This document shows positions 44,959-54,051 of a DNA stretch of 64,000 nt, in pieces (the stretch's first letter is position 1; each line of letters begins with the position of its first letter). The stretch is taken from positions 1-64,000 of the forward strand of contig CAWFPJ010000040.1 in NCBI GenBank assembly GCA_963817515.1, given 5' to 3'. This DNA comes from DATMNI01 sp963817515 (GTDB lineage: Bacteria; Acidobacteriota; Terriglobia; Bryobacterales; Bryobacteraceae). The notes under the pieces are model-generated. The model had not been told where the DNA came from and ran no database searches. It was given only the letters and a program-made list of their open reading frames with translations. A program made the position numbers and the translations under genes.

Positions 44959-47937
44959 ATGGTAAGAATGTACGCATTGGTCTCACTGTTTTTCGGAATC
45001 GTCATTGTTTCCTGGTCCCAGAACGAACAGGCCGACATCACCGGGACGGTTCAGGATGTGCAGGGCCGGCCGATTCCCGGAGCAACCGTGCAATTGCAGC
45101 AGGTCCAGACGAACCTTGTCCGCACCACTCGTACGGGCAGCGCCGGCGTTTACTTTCTTGCCGGTTTGCCGATCGGCACTTACTCCGCCGTCATATCCGG
45201 TCCGGGTTTTGGCGAGGCGCGTGTGCCTGAGATTCGCTTGTCCGTCGGGCAGACCCGCACTCTCGACATCACGCTGCCGCTTGCCCGGAAGACCGAACAG
45301 GTGTCGGTGGTGGCGCGGTTGAGTGAGGTCGACCAGGAATCCGCGGCGATCGGGAATCGCATCGAGCAGCGCCAGATCAACTCGCTTCCGCTGAATGGAC
45401 GAAATTGGGCCTCCATGTTGCCGCTAATCGCCGGCGCGGTGGATCCGGGGACCTCGGATCAGCGCAGCGTCCGCTTCGCCGGGCACGGGCGCGACGATAA
45501 CAATTTCACCCTGGACGGAGTCGACGCGGGCGGTATTTCCAATCAGCCGCAGAAGTCGGCTGTCCGGCTCGCCACCCCGACGTCGGCGATCTCCGAGTTT
45601 AAGGTCGATTCAACCCTGTTTACCGCGGAAACGGGCGTTAGCTCCGGAGCGCAGATCGTGCTGGCATCGCCGGCAGGCACCAACCAGTATCATGCGGATC
45701 TCTTCGAGTTTCTACGCAACGACGCGCTCGACGCGCGCAATCCGTTCGCTGCCGGCAAGCAGCCCTTTCGCCTGAATCAATTCGGCGCGGACTTCGGCGG
45801 ACCGATCCAGACGAACCAGACTTTCTTCTTTGCCGCCTTCGAAGGATTGCGCCAGCGGCTGGATCAGGCCCTGCAGGGTTTTGTCCCGAGCGCGGCCTAC
45901 CGTTCTTCGGTGGAAACCCAGAGCCCCGCGCTCGCCCCACTGATCGCCGCGTTCCCCACGGCCGGCGCCCGCCCGCAGGCCAACGATCCGACTACCGACC
46001 TGTTCGTCGGGCTCAGTCCGCAGCGCGCCGACGAGACATCGGGCATGGTACGGTTCGATCACCGGTTCAACCCCAACACCAGCGCCTTCCTGCGCGTTAA
46101 CGCCGATGAATCGGTGACCGACGTTCCGTTGGGAAACCTGCGCGACCGCACCGTCACCGACACGCGGCCGCTGAATGGTGTGCTCACGCTAACGCATGTC
46201 CTGTCGCCGTCGACCCTGAATGAAACGCGCCTCGGATTCAACCAGGTGTTTTCCCGCACCTCGAACGTCACTCCACTTCCCTATACCCTCAGCGTTGCCG
46301 GCTTTACCTCGGTCAGCAGTGCCCGGACCAGGGAGGAGGACGATACTTCGGCGGCCATCATCGACAACCTGTCACTCACCCGCGGGCGTCACACCATCAA
46401 GACCGGTGTTGAAGTGCGGCGGATTTTCATGGACCCGGCAAGCTCGGCCGATGGCACGCTCACCTACACAAGCCGCGCCAATTTCGCCGCGAACGTGCTG
46501 GACTCAGCCAGCGTGACGGCCACCCTGCCCCTCAAGCGACTCCGCAAGTCCCAGGTATTCGCGTTCCTGCAGGACGAGTACAAAGCTGCATCCAATCTGA
46601 CTTTCAACGCCGGTGTGCGTTATTCGTTTTTCAACGTGTTTCACGAAACTGAGGGGCGCGCCGTGCCCTTCGATTTCGCCAGTTGCGGCGGTCTGTGCCA
46701 GCCTGGCGCTCAGTTCTCGAATCCGCGCACTAAGGATATCGATCCGCGCGTCGGAGTGGCGTGGGCGCCGAAACGATTTGGCGGCAAGACCGTGGTTCGT
46801 TCGGGCTTCGGGATTTACCACGGTGACGGCCAGATGGAAGATCAGAACCTTCCGGCCTCTAACGACGTTCCGCGGTATTCGCTTAATTCGCGGCAGATCA
46901 ACGGCTTCACTTATCCCATAGATCCGTTCCTCGCCACCGCTCCGGGCATCTTGTCGCCCCGTGCGCAGAACCGGAATCGCAAGGACGAGTACGCCTCGCA
47001 GTGGGGCCTGTCGTTACAGCAAGCGCTGCCGCAGCACTTCACCGGAACCGTCTCCTACACCGGTAACAAAGGGACGGATTTGCAGACAATTACCGAGGCC
47101 AATGTGCCCAACCCGGTCACGGGACTCGCTCCATATCCACAGTTCGGGCAGGTGGAATATCGTACCAACGACAGCAACAGCACGTTCCACGCATTGCAAC
47201 TTTCAGCGCATCGGGCGCTCAGTTCGGGCTGGCTGATCGGCGTCAACTACATGTGGTCCCACGCCATTAACGATGGCTCGCTCGGCGGTGGCGAGACCGA
47301 TGCCACCACGCCCGAAAATGTCTTCTGCCGGGCCTGCGAACGAGCGTCCAGCTCGTCCGACATCCGTCATTTCTTCACCGCGAACTCAGTCTATGAACTG
47401 CCTTTCGGCGCGGGTAAGGCGTTCCTGGCGAAACCGGGTGCCCTACGTTCCATCCTGGGCGGCTGGGCTCTTAGCGGCATTGAAACGGCCCGCAGCGGGC
47501 GTCCGGTGAACATAACCATCAGCCGCGCTGCATCGGTTGTGCCGGGTGGATACAACATGACGCAGCGCCCAGACCTTGTACCCGGCGTCTCTCTGATCCC
47601 ACCAGGCGGCTCCACGCCGGCGCTGTGGATCAACCCGGCCGCTTTCCGTGTTCCGGCACCTGGCACGTGGGGAAACGCTGGACGCAACCTGGCGCTTGGG
47701 CCGTCGCTCTATCAACTCGACCTCGGCCTTTCGAAGCGGGTCGCCCTACGCGAGCGATCCGCCATCGAATTCCGCGCGGAGGCCTTCAACATCTTCAATC
47801 GCGCGCAGTACGGCGACCCCATCGGCGATTTCACTGTGTTGTCCCAATTCGGCGTGATTCAGTCAACCATCAACACCACTCCAATCGGCACCGGAACACC
47901 ACGCCAGATCCAGTTCATGATGCGATTCGGATTCTAG
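44959..47937 (+). CDS. Oar-like TonB-dependent receptor, short form
   Basis: A 992-residue receptor, the shortest complete one. The start could be 44959 or the ATG at 44968 (MYALVSLFFG); no Shine-Dalgarno site is visible, and a TACGAT box at 44952-44957 lies so close that a leaderless message from 44968 is plausible. The signal ends VSWSQN. The Ig-like domain (GTVQDVQGRPIPGATV) and plug (LPLNGRNWASMLPLIAGAV, DNNFTLDGVDAGG, AETGVSSGAQIVLASPAGTN) are typical. The barrel has FFAAFEGLRQRL, LTFNAGVRYSFF and the C-terminal QIQFMMRFGF. The GDFS block after the plug is missing, which explains the shorter length. An inverted repeat begins right at its stop codon. Confidence 0.92.
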   Translation: MVRMYALVSLFFGIVIVSWSQNEQADITGTVQDVQGRPIPGATVQLQQVQTNLVRTTRTGSAGVYFLAGLPIGTYSAVISGPGFGEARVPEIRLSVGQTRTLDITLPLARKTEQVSVVARLSEVDQESAAIGNRIEQRQINSLPLNGRNWASMLPLIAGAVDPGTSDQRSVRFAGHGRDDNNFTLDGVDAGGISNQPQKSAVRLATPTSAISEFKVDSTLFTAETGVSSGAQIVLASPAGTNQYHADLFEFLRNDALDARNPFAAGKQPFRLNQFGADFGGPIQTNQTFFFAAFEGLRQRLDQALQGFVPSAAYRSSVETQSPALAPLIAAFPTAGARPQANDPTTDLFVGLSPQRADETSGMVRFDHRFNPNTSAFLRVNADESVTDVPLGNLRDRTVTDTRPLNGVLTLTHVLSPSTLNETRLGFNQVFSRTSNVTPLPYTLSVAGFTSVSSARTREEDDTSAAIIDNLSLTRGRHTIKTGVEVRRIFMDPASSADGTLTYTSRANFAANVLDSASVTATLPLKRLRKSQVFAFLQDEYKAASNLTFNAGVRYSFFNVFHETEGRAVPFDFASCGGLCQPGAQFSNPRTKDIDPRVGVAWAPKRFGGKTVVRSGFGIYHGDGQMEDQNLPASNDVPRYSLNSRQINGFTYPIDPFLATAPGILSPRAQNRNRKDEYASQWGLSLQQALPQHFTGTVSYTGNKGTDLQTITEANVPNPVTGLAPYPQFGQVEYRTNDSNSTFHALQLSAHRALSSGWLIGVNYMWSHAINDGSLGGGETDATTPENVFCRACERASSSSDIRHFFTANSVYELPFGAGKAFLAKPGALRSILGGWALSGIETARSGRPVNITISRAASVVPGGYNMTQRPDLVPGVSLIPPGGSTPALWINPAAFRVPAPGTWGNAGRNLALGPSLYQLDLGLSKRVALRERSAIEFRAEAFNIFNRAQYGDPIGDFTVLSQFGVIQSTINTTPIGTGTPRQIQFMMRFGF

Positions 47938-48045
47938 CGGCCTGTCGCGGTGAGTTCGTTAGCAGACGCCAGCGCGCGGAACCAATCCGAGCCGCGACCG
48001 TGAGGGAGCGATTATGCTTACGTTGTCTCTGCGACAGGCCACTAG
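47934..48045. repeat. 112-base inverted-repeat element after the receptor
   Basis: CTAGCGGCCTGTCGC (47934-47948) and GCGACAGGCCACTAG (48031-48045) are inverted repeats matching at 14 of 15 positions, with 82 bases between. The left arm includes the receptor stop codon. The centre contains CGAGCCGCGACCGTGAGGGA, a string I recall as repetitive in this group of bacteria. It could be a MITE-like element or a structured 3' end. Confidence 0.45.
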
Positions 48046-48137
48046 CGGGTGCGGAGTCCGCGATACAACCATCATCGTCGCGGTCGTGATGCCACCATCA
48101 TTGGAGTAATACTCGCGGTGGAGGCTCTTGGCAAAGG

Positions 48138-48557
48138 TTACTTCGACGGCGCCGGGGGATCCGTTTTGGAGAGTGTAATCGCGCCGATGCGATCGTAAAT
48201 CCACTTCTTCGGATTATCGTGCAGCGCCGAAAATGTCCCCACCAATTTACCGTCCTTGAGTTCGACTTTCCAGCGAAGGTGCTCACCGCCTTCGAAGTCG
48301 AGGAACCGGTAGAGGTTGATCTTCGCCCCGTCTTGCTGTATCTGGAGCGCCGCACCGGGGTTGCCGTTCCGGCCAATCGAAACGGCCGTGAGCTTGCCAT
48401 CGACGCTCTTGATCTCAAAGCCCTGCGGCTCCTGACGCCTGGTATTCGCCTCGTCGGTGGTGTCGGCGACACCGGTCCAGCGTCCCGCAATGTCCTGCGC
48501 CGGAAGGGTCCCACAAAAGAGGCTGGCGATGATAAGGAGGCGGACGCCCACGATCAT
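48138..48557 (-). CDS. Small secreted protein, possibly lipocalin-like
   Basis: A 139-residue protein starting at 48557 (MIVGVRLLIIASLFCGTLPAQ is its Sec signal); the frame opens at 48635 without support. The mature part begins DIAGRWTGVAD and is beta-rich, with alternating strands (GFEIKSVDGKLTAVSIG, GGEHLRWKVELKDGKLVGTF). The G-x-W near the mature N-terminus recalls lipocalin-like proteins of about this length, but I cannot place it in a named family. It is divergent from the class V aminotransferase, 90 bases apart, so the two may share regulation. Confidence 0.65.
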   Translation of the reverse strand: MIVGVRLLIIASLFCGTLPAQDIAGRWTGVADTTDEANTRRQEPQGFEIKSVDGKLTAVSIGRNGNPGAALQIQQDGAKINLYRFLDFEGGEHLRWKVELKDGKLVGTFSALHDNPKKWIYDRIGAITLSKTDPPAPSK

Positions 48558-48647
48558 GGCTATCAGAATACACCCAACCTGGGCTGGCCTGTGTTGCAAG
48601 AAGCGCGCGGTTGTGTTGATATGTGTCCATACCAAGGGGGATTTTCG

Positions 48648-49925
48648 ATGATCAACTCACGACGTTCTTTTTTGGGCGGCCTCACCGGAGCCGTTGGCGG
48701 CCTCAACTTTCTGCCCGCGGCGGCGGCCACCACCAGGAACCTGCGGCCGATTCTTGCGGCGGTATCGCCCGGCGCCGAGGGCTACTGGAAACTGGTGGCG
48801 GAACAGTTTCCCTACCGCCCGGGCAAGATCATGATGAACGCTGCGAACCTGTGCCCCGCGCCGCGCGTGGTATCGGATCGGGTGACGGAACTCACGCGCG
48901 ACGAAGATTCCGATGTCTCGTTTCCCAACCGCGCCAAATTTGCCGCGCAACTGGAGGAATCGCGAACCAAGGTGGCGGAGCAACTGGGCGTTTCGGCGGA
49001 TGAAATCGCGCTGGTGCGGAATACCAGCGAAGCCAACAACGTCATCAACAACGGTTGTGTGCTGAAGCCTGGAGATGAAGTGGTGCTCTGGGAGCAGAAT
49101 CATCCTTGCAACAACGTGGCCTGGGACGTGCGTGCGGCGCGCTTCGGATTCACGGTCAAACGGGTCAGTGTTCCTGCTGCCCCGAAGGACCCCGATGATG
49201 TCGTGAAGCTGTTCGAAGCCGCCATGACGAAGCAGACCAAAGTGCTGTCAATCACCTACATCTCCAACACCTCGGGCTTTCGGCTACCGGCCAGGCAGTT
49301 GTGTTCCATGGCCCACCAGCGCGGCGCTCACTGCCATGTGGATGGCGCTCAGACGTGGGGATTTCTGAACCTCAATCTCAGCGACATTGGCTGCGATTCC
49401 TACGCGGCCAGCGCCCATAAATGGCTGATGGGGCCCAAGCAAGTGGGAGTTCTTTACGTCCGCAAAGAGCGCATCGCGCAAATCGTGCCGAACATTGTAT
49501 CGGTGGGGTGGGGCCTGTCCACCGAGACCACCGCTAAAGGCGCGCGCAAGTTCGAAGCGCTGGGCCAGCGCGAGGACGGGAGTTTGTCCGCCGTCGGCAC
49601 CGCGGTCGACTTTCACCGCATACTCGGCTTCGCCGAGATCGAGGCGCGTACCATGGCACTGGCGGGCGCCCTGAAAACGGGCCTGGCGAAAATCAATCGC
49701 GTCCGCCTGGTGACGCCGGCCGACCCGCGGCTGAGCGGTGGAGTGGTGGTATCGGAGGTGGACGGCTTCGATCGCCAGAAGATGGCCGCCCTGGTCAACG
49801 ATCTGTATGCCAAATACGGCGTCGCCGGCGCCGCCACCGGCGGTTTACGCCTCTGCCCGCACGTCTACAACACCATGGAGGACGTGGAGCAAGCGCTGCG
49901 CGGCGTCCGCGAATTGTTGGCTTGA
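48648..49925 (+). CDS. Tat-exported class V aminotransferase-like PLP enzyme
   Basis: A 425-residue fold-type-I PLP enzyme of the class V (cysteine desulfurase / isopenicillin-N epimerase-like) group. AAGGGGG lies seven bases before the ATG at 48648, which deletes a long unsupported upstream frame. The twin-arginine signal is near-consensus (NSRRSFLGG). Motifs: NTSEANNVINNG for cofactor binding, HVDGAQTWG with Asp232, and the PLP lysine Lys258 in SAHKWLMGPKQVG. The catalytic cysteine loop of cysteine desulfurases is not evident, so epimerase- or lyase-type chemistry is more likely. It lies downstream of the 992-residue receptor and upstream of another. A role in periplasmic amino acid use is an inference. 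Confidence 0.88.
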   Translation: MINSRRSFLGGLTGAVGGLNFLPAAAATTRNLRPILAAVSPGAEGYWKLVAEQFPYRPGKIMMNAANLCPAPRVVSDRVTELTRDEDSDVSFPNRAKFAAQLEESRTKVAEQLGVSADEIALVRNTSEANNVINNGCVLKPGDEVVLWEQNHPCNNVAWDVRAARFGFTVKRVSVPAAPKDPDDVVKLFEAAMTKQTKVLSITYISNTSGFRLPARQLCSMAHQRGAHCHVDGAQTWGFLNLNLSDIGCDSYAASAHKWLMGPKQVGVLYVRKERIAQIVPNIVSVGWGLSTETTAKGARKFEALGQREDGSLSAVGTAVDFHRILGFAEIEARTMALAGALKTGLAKINRVRLVTPADPRLSGGVVVSEVDGFDRQKMAALVNDLYAKYGVAGAATGGLRLCPHVYNTMEDVEQALRGVRELLA

Positions 49926-50073
49926 TATTCGAAGCCTAATGGGGCTGCGGCCTCATTTCAGAATCGCAAAGCAGGCAATGCCCAGGCGCTTTGCATTTGC
50001 AACCGGTCCGTGCATTCTGTTACAAGTGTCGGCAACACTAGTCTCACGTAAAACTCTTGGTTGAGGGAACAAA

Positions 50074-53000
50074 ATGTCTAAGCTTTCGAAAATAGTCGTG
50101 CTCCCGGCAATGCTCGCGCTCACACTGTTCCTCCCCGGGATGAATGCACAAAACATCTCCAGTTCGATTCTCGGGCTGGTAACCGACGCTTCGGGAGCGG
50201 CCGTGCCGGAGGCTCAAATTACCGTCACGAACGAAGGTACCGGAATTTCTCTGAAGACCTTGGCGGATAGCTCCGGGGCCTATTCGGTTACCAATCTGCA
50301 AGCCGGGACCTACACTGTCGTTGCAGCCAAGCCAGGCTTTCAGACGTCGCGCACGACGGGGACGGAAGTGCCCGCAGCACAGTCGGTACGCATCAACGTG
50401 CAGTTGGCAGTGGGCGAGATGCAGCAGAGCGTCAGCGTGACCGGCGAAGCGCCGCTGATTAAAACCGATAGTGCCACTATTGGCAGTACCATCACGGCTC
50501 GCGTAATGTCCGAACTGCCCCTGGCGCAACAATCGATCGACACGCTGCTGGCGCTGGTGCCCGGCGCGCAGGTCAATGGTTCAGCACCGCAAACCGGCGG
50601 CGCTACTCATTGGGGTGCGTTCAGTTTTAACATCAATGGAGTTCAGGCCAACGATAACGGCAACGGCGGGGCCTCTTATTCCTACAACATGGGGCTGGTG
50701 AGTTTACCCTCGATCCAATCCATGCAGGAGTTCAAGGTGGAGGCGTTCAACACCTCCGCCGAGAACCGCGACCTCGGTACCGTCACCATGGTAACTAAGG
50801 CCGGTTCGAATTCGTTTCACGGCGAAGCCTACGAATACAATCAAAACAAAGATCTGAACGCCAACACGTTCGTGAATAACGCCAGCGGTAAGCCGCGCTC
50901 GCCTTTCATCCGCAATCAATTCGGCGCCAATGTGGGCGGTCCAATCAAGAAGAACAAGGCCTTCTTCTTTTATAACTACTCCGGACTTCGCAACCGTCTC
51001 TACCAGGTGAACCAGCTCACCATTCCGGGCGACCGCCATGCAGAAGGGTGATTTCTCGTCCCTTTGCCCCACCTTCGACGCCAGTGGCATTTGCGTTGAT
51101 CCGAAAGGGACCCAGCTCTACAACCCATTTACAGGCAATCCGTTTCCGAATAACAAAATTCCCTCCAGCCTGATCACTTCTCAGGCTCAAAAGCTGAATA
51201 CCTTTCTCCCGCAGCCCACTCAGGCCACTAACGCCGCCGGACTCCCCAGCGGGGGCGCCAATTACTTTGGATTGGTCGGTGCGGCTCAAACCGTCAACGA
51301 AATGAACTTGCGGCTCGACTACCAGATATCGGCGAAAGACCAACTCTACGGAGTCTACACGCGCAACGTCGGCGACCCCATGGGAGTGATCCAAAACTAT
51401 CCATCCACTTATGGACAGGGAAGTAACTTCGGTTACAAAACTTTCGGCTACAGCCTGGTGGAAACCCACACCTTCACGCCGCGCCTGCTGAATGACTTTC
51501 GCTTCTCCTGGTTCGACCACCCAAGCATCCGCACCGGACAGAACCTGAATTTTGATCCGACGTCGCTCTTTCCGCAGCTCAGTCAGAGCCCGAACCGCGG
51601 CCTGCCCACCATGACCATGTCCGGCTACACCGGCATGTTCTACGATTACGGCTTAGGCTTTTACAACCATACTTTCGACCTTGAATACGTTGACAATTTG
51701 ACTTACGTGCGAGGCCGCCATACATTTAAGTTCGGCGCCAACATCACTACGTACAAGAGTTCTCAACCGAACCCCGGAGCTCCTCTGGGCACCTTCACCT
51801 TCAACGGCCAGTGGACCGGAAACAAAGGCTGGCCGGGCCAGCCGCAGTCCCAGGGCAACGCTTACGCCGACTTCCTGCTAGGTGTGGCCAACACATCGGC
51901 AAGTGGCTACGCTGCGCAGATTGATCCCGTCTATCATTCCTGGGATTACGAATTCTTCCTTCAGGACACCTGGCAGGCCAGCTCGAAATTAACGATCTAC
52001 TACGGCCTGAGATATATGTATCAGACGCCATGGCAGTGGCAGAATGGTTACTCAACTTACTGGGATCCGACCACCAATAAGCTGGCGCTGCCGCAGAACT
52101 CGGCCACCCCGACGCTGCCGCCCTTCGGAGCCTCGGCTGCGCAGTTTGCTGCGTATCCCTTTACGACCACTCAGGCGTTAGGCATCCCCAAAGATTACAT
52201 GATTGGCGACAAAAACAATTGGGCTCCGCGTGTCGGCATTGCCTGGCGTCCGTTCCAGGATAGCCGGACCGTATTTCGCGCCGGCTACGGTGTCTACTAC
52301 AACTTCAATCCCGCGTTTTCCGGATCGCGCGACGATATCTTGAATCCGCCCTGGTTGAGCAGTTTGAGCGGCTTCTCCAGTTCGACTTACAGCTCGCAAC
52401 TGCCCGGCAAGCCCACCGCTCCGTACCTTCCGGACGTCACTTTCGACAATCCCTTCCCGACAAGCCTTTCGTCTTCGACCGGAGTCTCGGCGCATCCGAA
52501 CGTGTACTCCATTCAGCGCGACTTCACAAACGCGGCTACGCAGCAGTGGAATGCGACCCTGGAGCATCAATTCACCAATGATTGGGCGGCGCGCGCGTCC
52601 TACGCCGGAAGCCAGACGCATCACATCCAATGGTTCTTCGGCGACTTCAATGTTCCCGCTGTCCAGGTTCCGAACGTCCCGACACAGAACCAGCGGCCTT
52701 ACCAGCCCTGGGCAACCATCAATTCCACGCGCAGCGGCGGGTCACAGAACTTCGAGCAGTTGCAATTGGAGTTGACCAAACGTTTCACGAAGGGCTTCAT
52801 GTTCCAGGCCGAATATGCCTGGACGCGCAGCCTGGACAACGTGGAGTCTTCCGGCGGCCCGCAGAACCCAAATTTCCCCGGCCTGGATTACGGCAACAGC
52901 ACGGGCATTCGCCGCCACACTTTGGTATTTCACTATGTTTACGAATTGCCCTTCGGCCGCGGCCGCCAGTTCCTGCCGGGAATAGGCAAGGTAGCCGACG

Positions 53001-53491
53001 GCGTGATTGGCGGCTGGCAACTCTCCGGCATCTCCAACTACTACACAGGGACTCCATTCTCTGTGAGCTTCTCAGTGCCCTCCAACTACACCGGTTGGTG
53101 GGGCGGCCGGGCGGATACGGTTGCCGGGTCGAATTTGTATTCAAGCCAGGGAAGCGGGCACAACATCATCGCCGGCATCCCTTGGTTCAACACTGCCGCG
53201 TTCGCCGCGCCCACGCCCTGGGCGTGGGGCAATTCCTCGCGCAATATGCTGTTCGGACCCGGCGCCTGGAACTGGGATATCTCGCTCTCGAAGAACTTCC
53301 ACATTCAGGATCGCGTGCGTTTGCAGGTGCGCGCCGATTTTCTGGACGCGTTCAATCACTTTAATCTGAACAACCCAACTGCCACGATCGCCGACACACG
53401 AGATGGCGGCACGCCCAACGCTCTGAGCGGGCTAATCACCGGCGGCAGCGGCAGCCGGGTGATTCAGGTGGGCGCCAAACTCAGCTTTTGA
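50074..53491 (+). pseudogene. Oar-like TonB-dependent receptor, frameshifted
   Basis: Receptor in two frames. The first part (50074-51051) has GAGGGA before the ATG, a signal ending FLPGMNAQ, the Ig-like domain (GLVTDASGAAVPEAQI), a plug with ELPLAQQSIDTLLALVPGAQ and FFFYNYSGLRNRL, and then runs into a stop just after TIPGDR. The second part, one base over, resumes at MQKGDFSSLCPTF and continues through NPFTGNPFPNNKIP and LTIYYGLRYMYQ to the C-terminal VIQVGAKLSF at 53491. The shift lies at about 51025-51040; one extra C in the CGCC before ATGCAG would explain it. Repaired, the protein is about 1138 residues. The damage point corresponds to that in the 15651 receptor. Confidence 0.88.
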
Positions 53492-53505
53492 CGCCGGGCA
53501 GGCAA

Positions 53506-53973
53506 TCACTCCGGCAGCGTGGCTATGGCTTCGATTTCCAGCAGGGCGCCGGTACCCAGCCCCGCCTGGACCAGGGTGGCCGCCGGCGGGTGCTCCATGT
53601 CCAGATAGCGCGCGCGGATCCGGCGCAGCTCCGCCGTGTTCGCCATATCCGTTACGTAGTAATTGATTTTGACCACGTCCTTAAAGCTCGCGCCGCCCAG
53701 CGCCAGGCAGCGCTTCAGATCCTCGAACGTGTTGGTTGCCTGCGCTGTAAAATCGGCCGGTAGCTTGCCGTCGCTTCCGGTTCCGCCGCGGCCGGAGAGA
53801 AAAATCGTCTTTCCCGGCGGTGAAGTGACCACGTGGGTGTATCCTGGAGGCTTCTCGCTGCCGGTGTTCAGAAACTGCTTCACCGGTTTCACTTTCGCCG
53901 ACACGCCGCAGACGCCGCCTATCAATGCGCCGAACAGGCAGCCCGTCAAAAATCCTTTAGTTCTAGCTTGCAT
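53506..53973 (-). CDS. Exported RidA-like protein lacking the usual arginine
   Basis: A 155-residue protein: an N-terminal hydrophobic segment (FLTGCLFGALIGGVCGVSA, residues 8-26) and a RidA/YjgF domain. Family blocks are clear: KTIFLSGRGGTGSDGKLPADFTAQATNTF, LALGGASFKDVVKINYYVTDM and the C-terminal LLEIEAIATL. RidA enzymes hydrolyse reactive imines made by PLP enzymes, using an arginine in a PAR motif; here the aligned position is alanine (HPPAATLV), so classical activity is doubtful. The start at 53973 is chosen because the upstream frame (to 54180) reads through the promoter repeats. Its stop converges with the receptor at 53491. A periplasmic location next to exported PLP enzymes is notable. 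Confidence 0.82.
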   Translation of the reverse strand: MQARTKGFLTGCLFGALIGGVCGVSAKVKPVKQFLNTGSEKPPGYTHVVTSPPGKTIFLSGRGGTGSDGKLPADFTAQATNTFEDLKRCLALGGASFKDVVKINYYVTDMANTAELRRIRARYLDMEHPPAATLVQAGLGTGALLEIEAIATLPE

Positions 53974-53991
53974 GGGCGCAAGGATATCACA

Positions 53992-54045
53992 GACGTGTAG
54001 AATATCGGGGACCTGTAAAATATCGGGGACGTGTAAAATATTCGT
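53992..54045. repeat. Three tandem 18-base repeats in a divergent promoter region
   Basis: Units at 53992-54009, 54010-54027 and 54028-54045 share GAC(G/C)TGTA(G/A)AATAT(C/T)CG. They fill most of the 78 bases between the RidA-like start and the PVC-type start. Each contains TGTAAAAT or TGTAGAAT, which resembles an extended -10 box; the last one is well placed for the gene at 54052. They may be duplicated promoter elements or regulator sites. Confidence 0.7.
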
Positions 54046-54051
54046 GCAGAC

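Noticed and set aside
47625..48089. Open frame containing an NRAATVRERL-like string near 48000
   Set aside because: It is out of frame with the receptor and runs into the inverted-repeat element; such strings look like translated repeat, not a gene.
48219..48647. Upstream extension of the class V enzyme frame
   Set aside because: It is antisense to the small secreted protein. The ATG at 48648 has a strong ribosome-binding site and starts the Tat signal.
53992..54045. Tandem repeats as a CRISPR array
   Set aside because: The units are directly adjacent with no spacers, and no cas genes are in the window.
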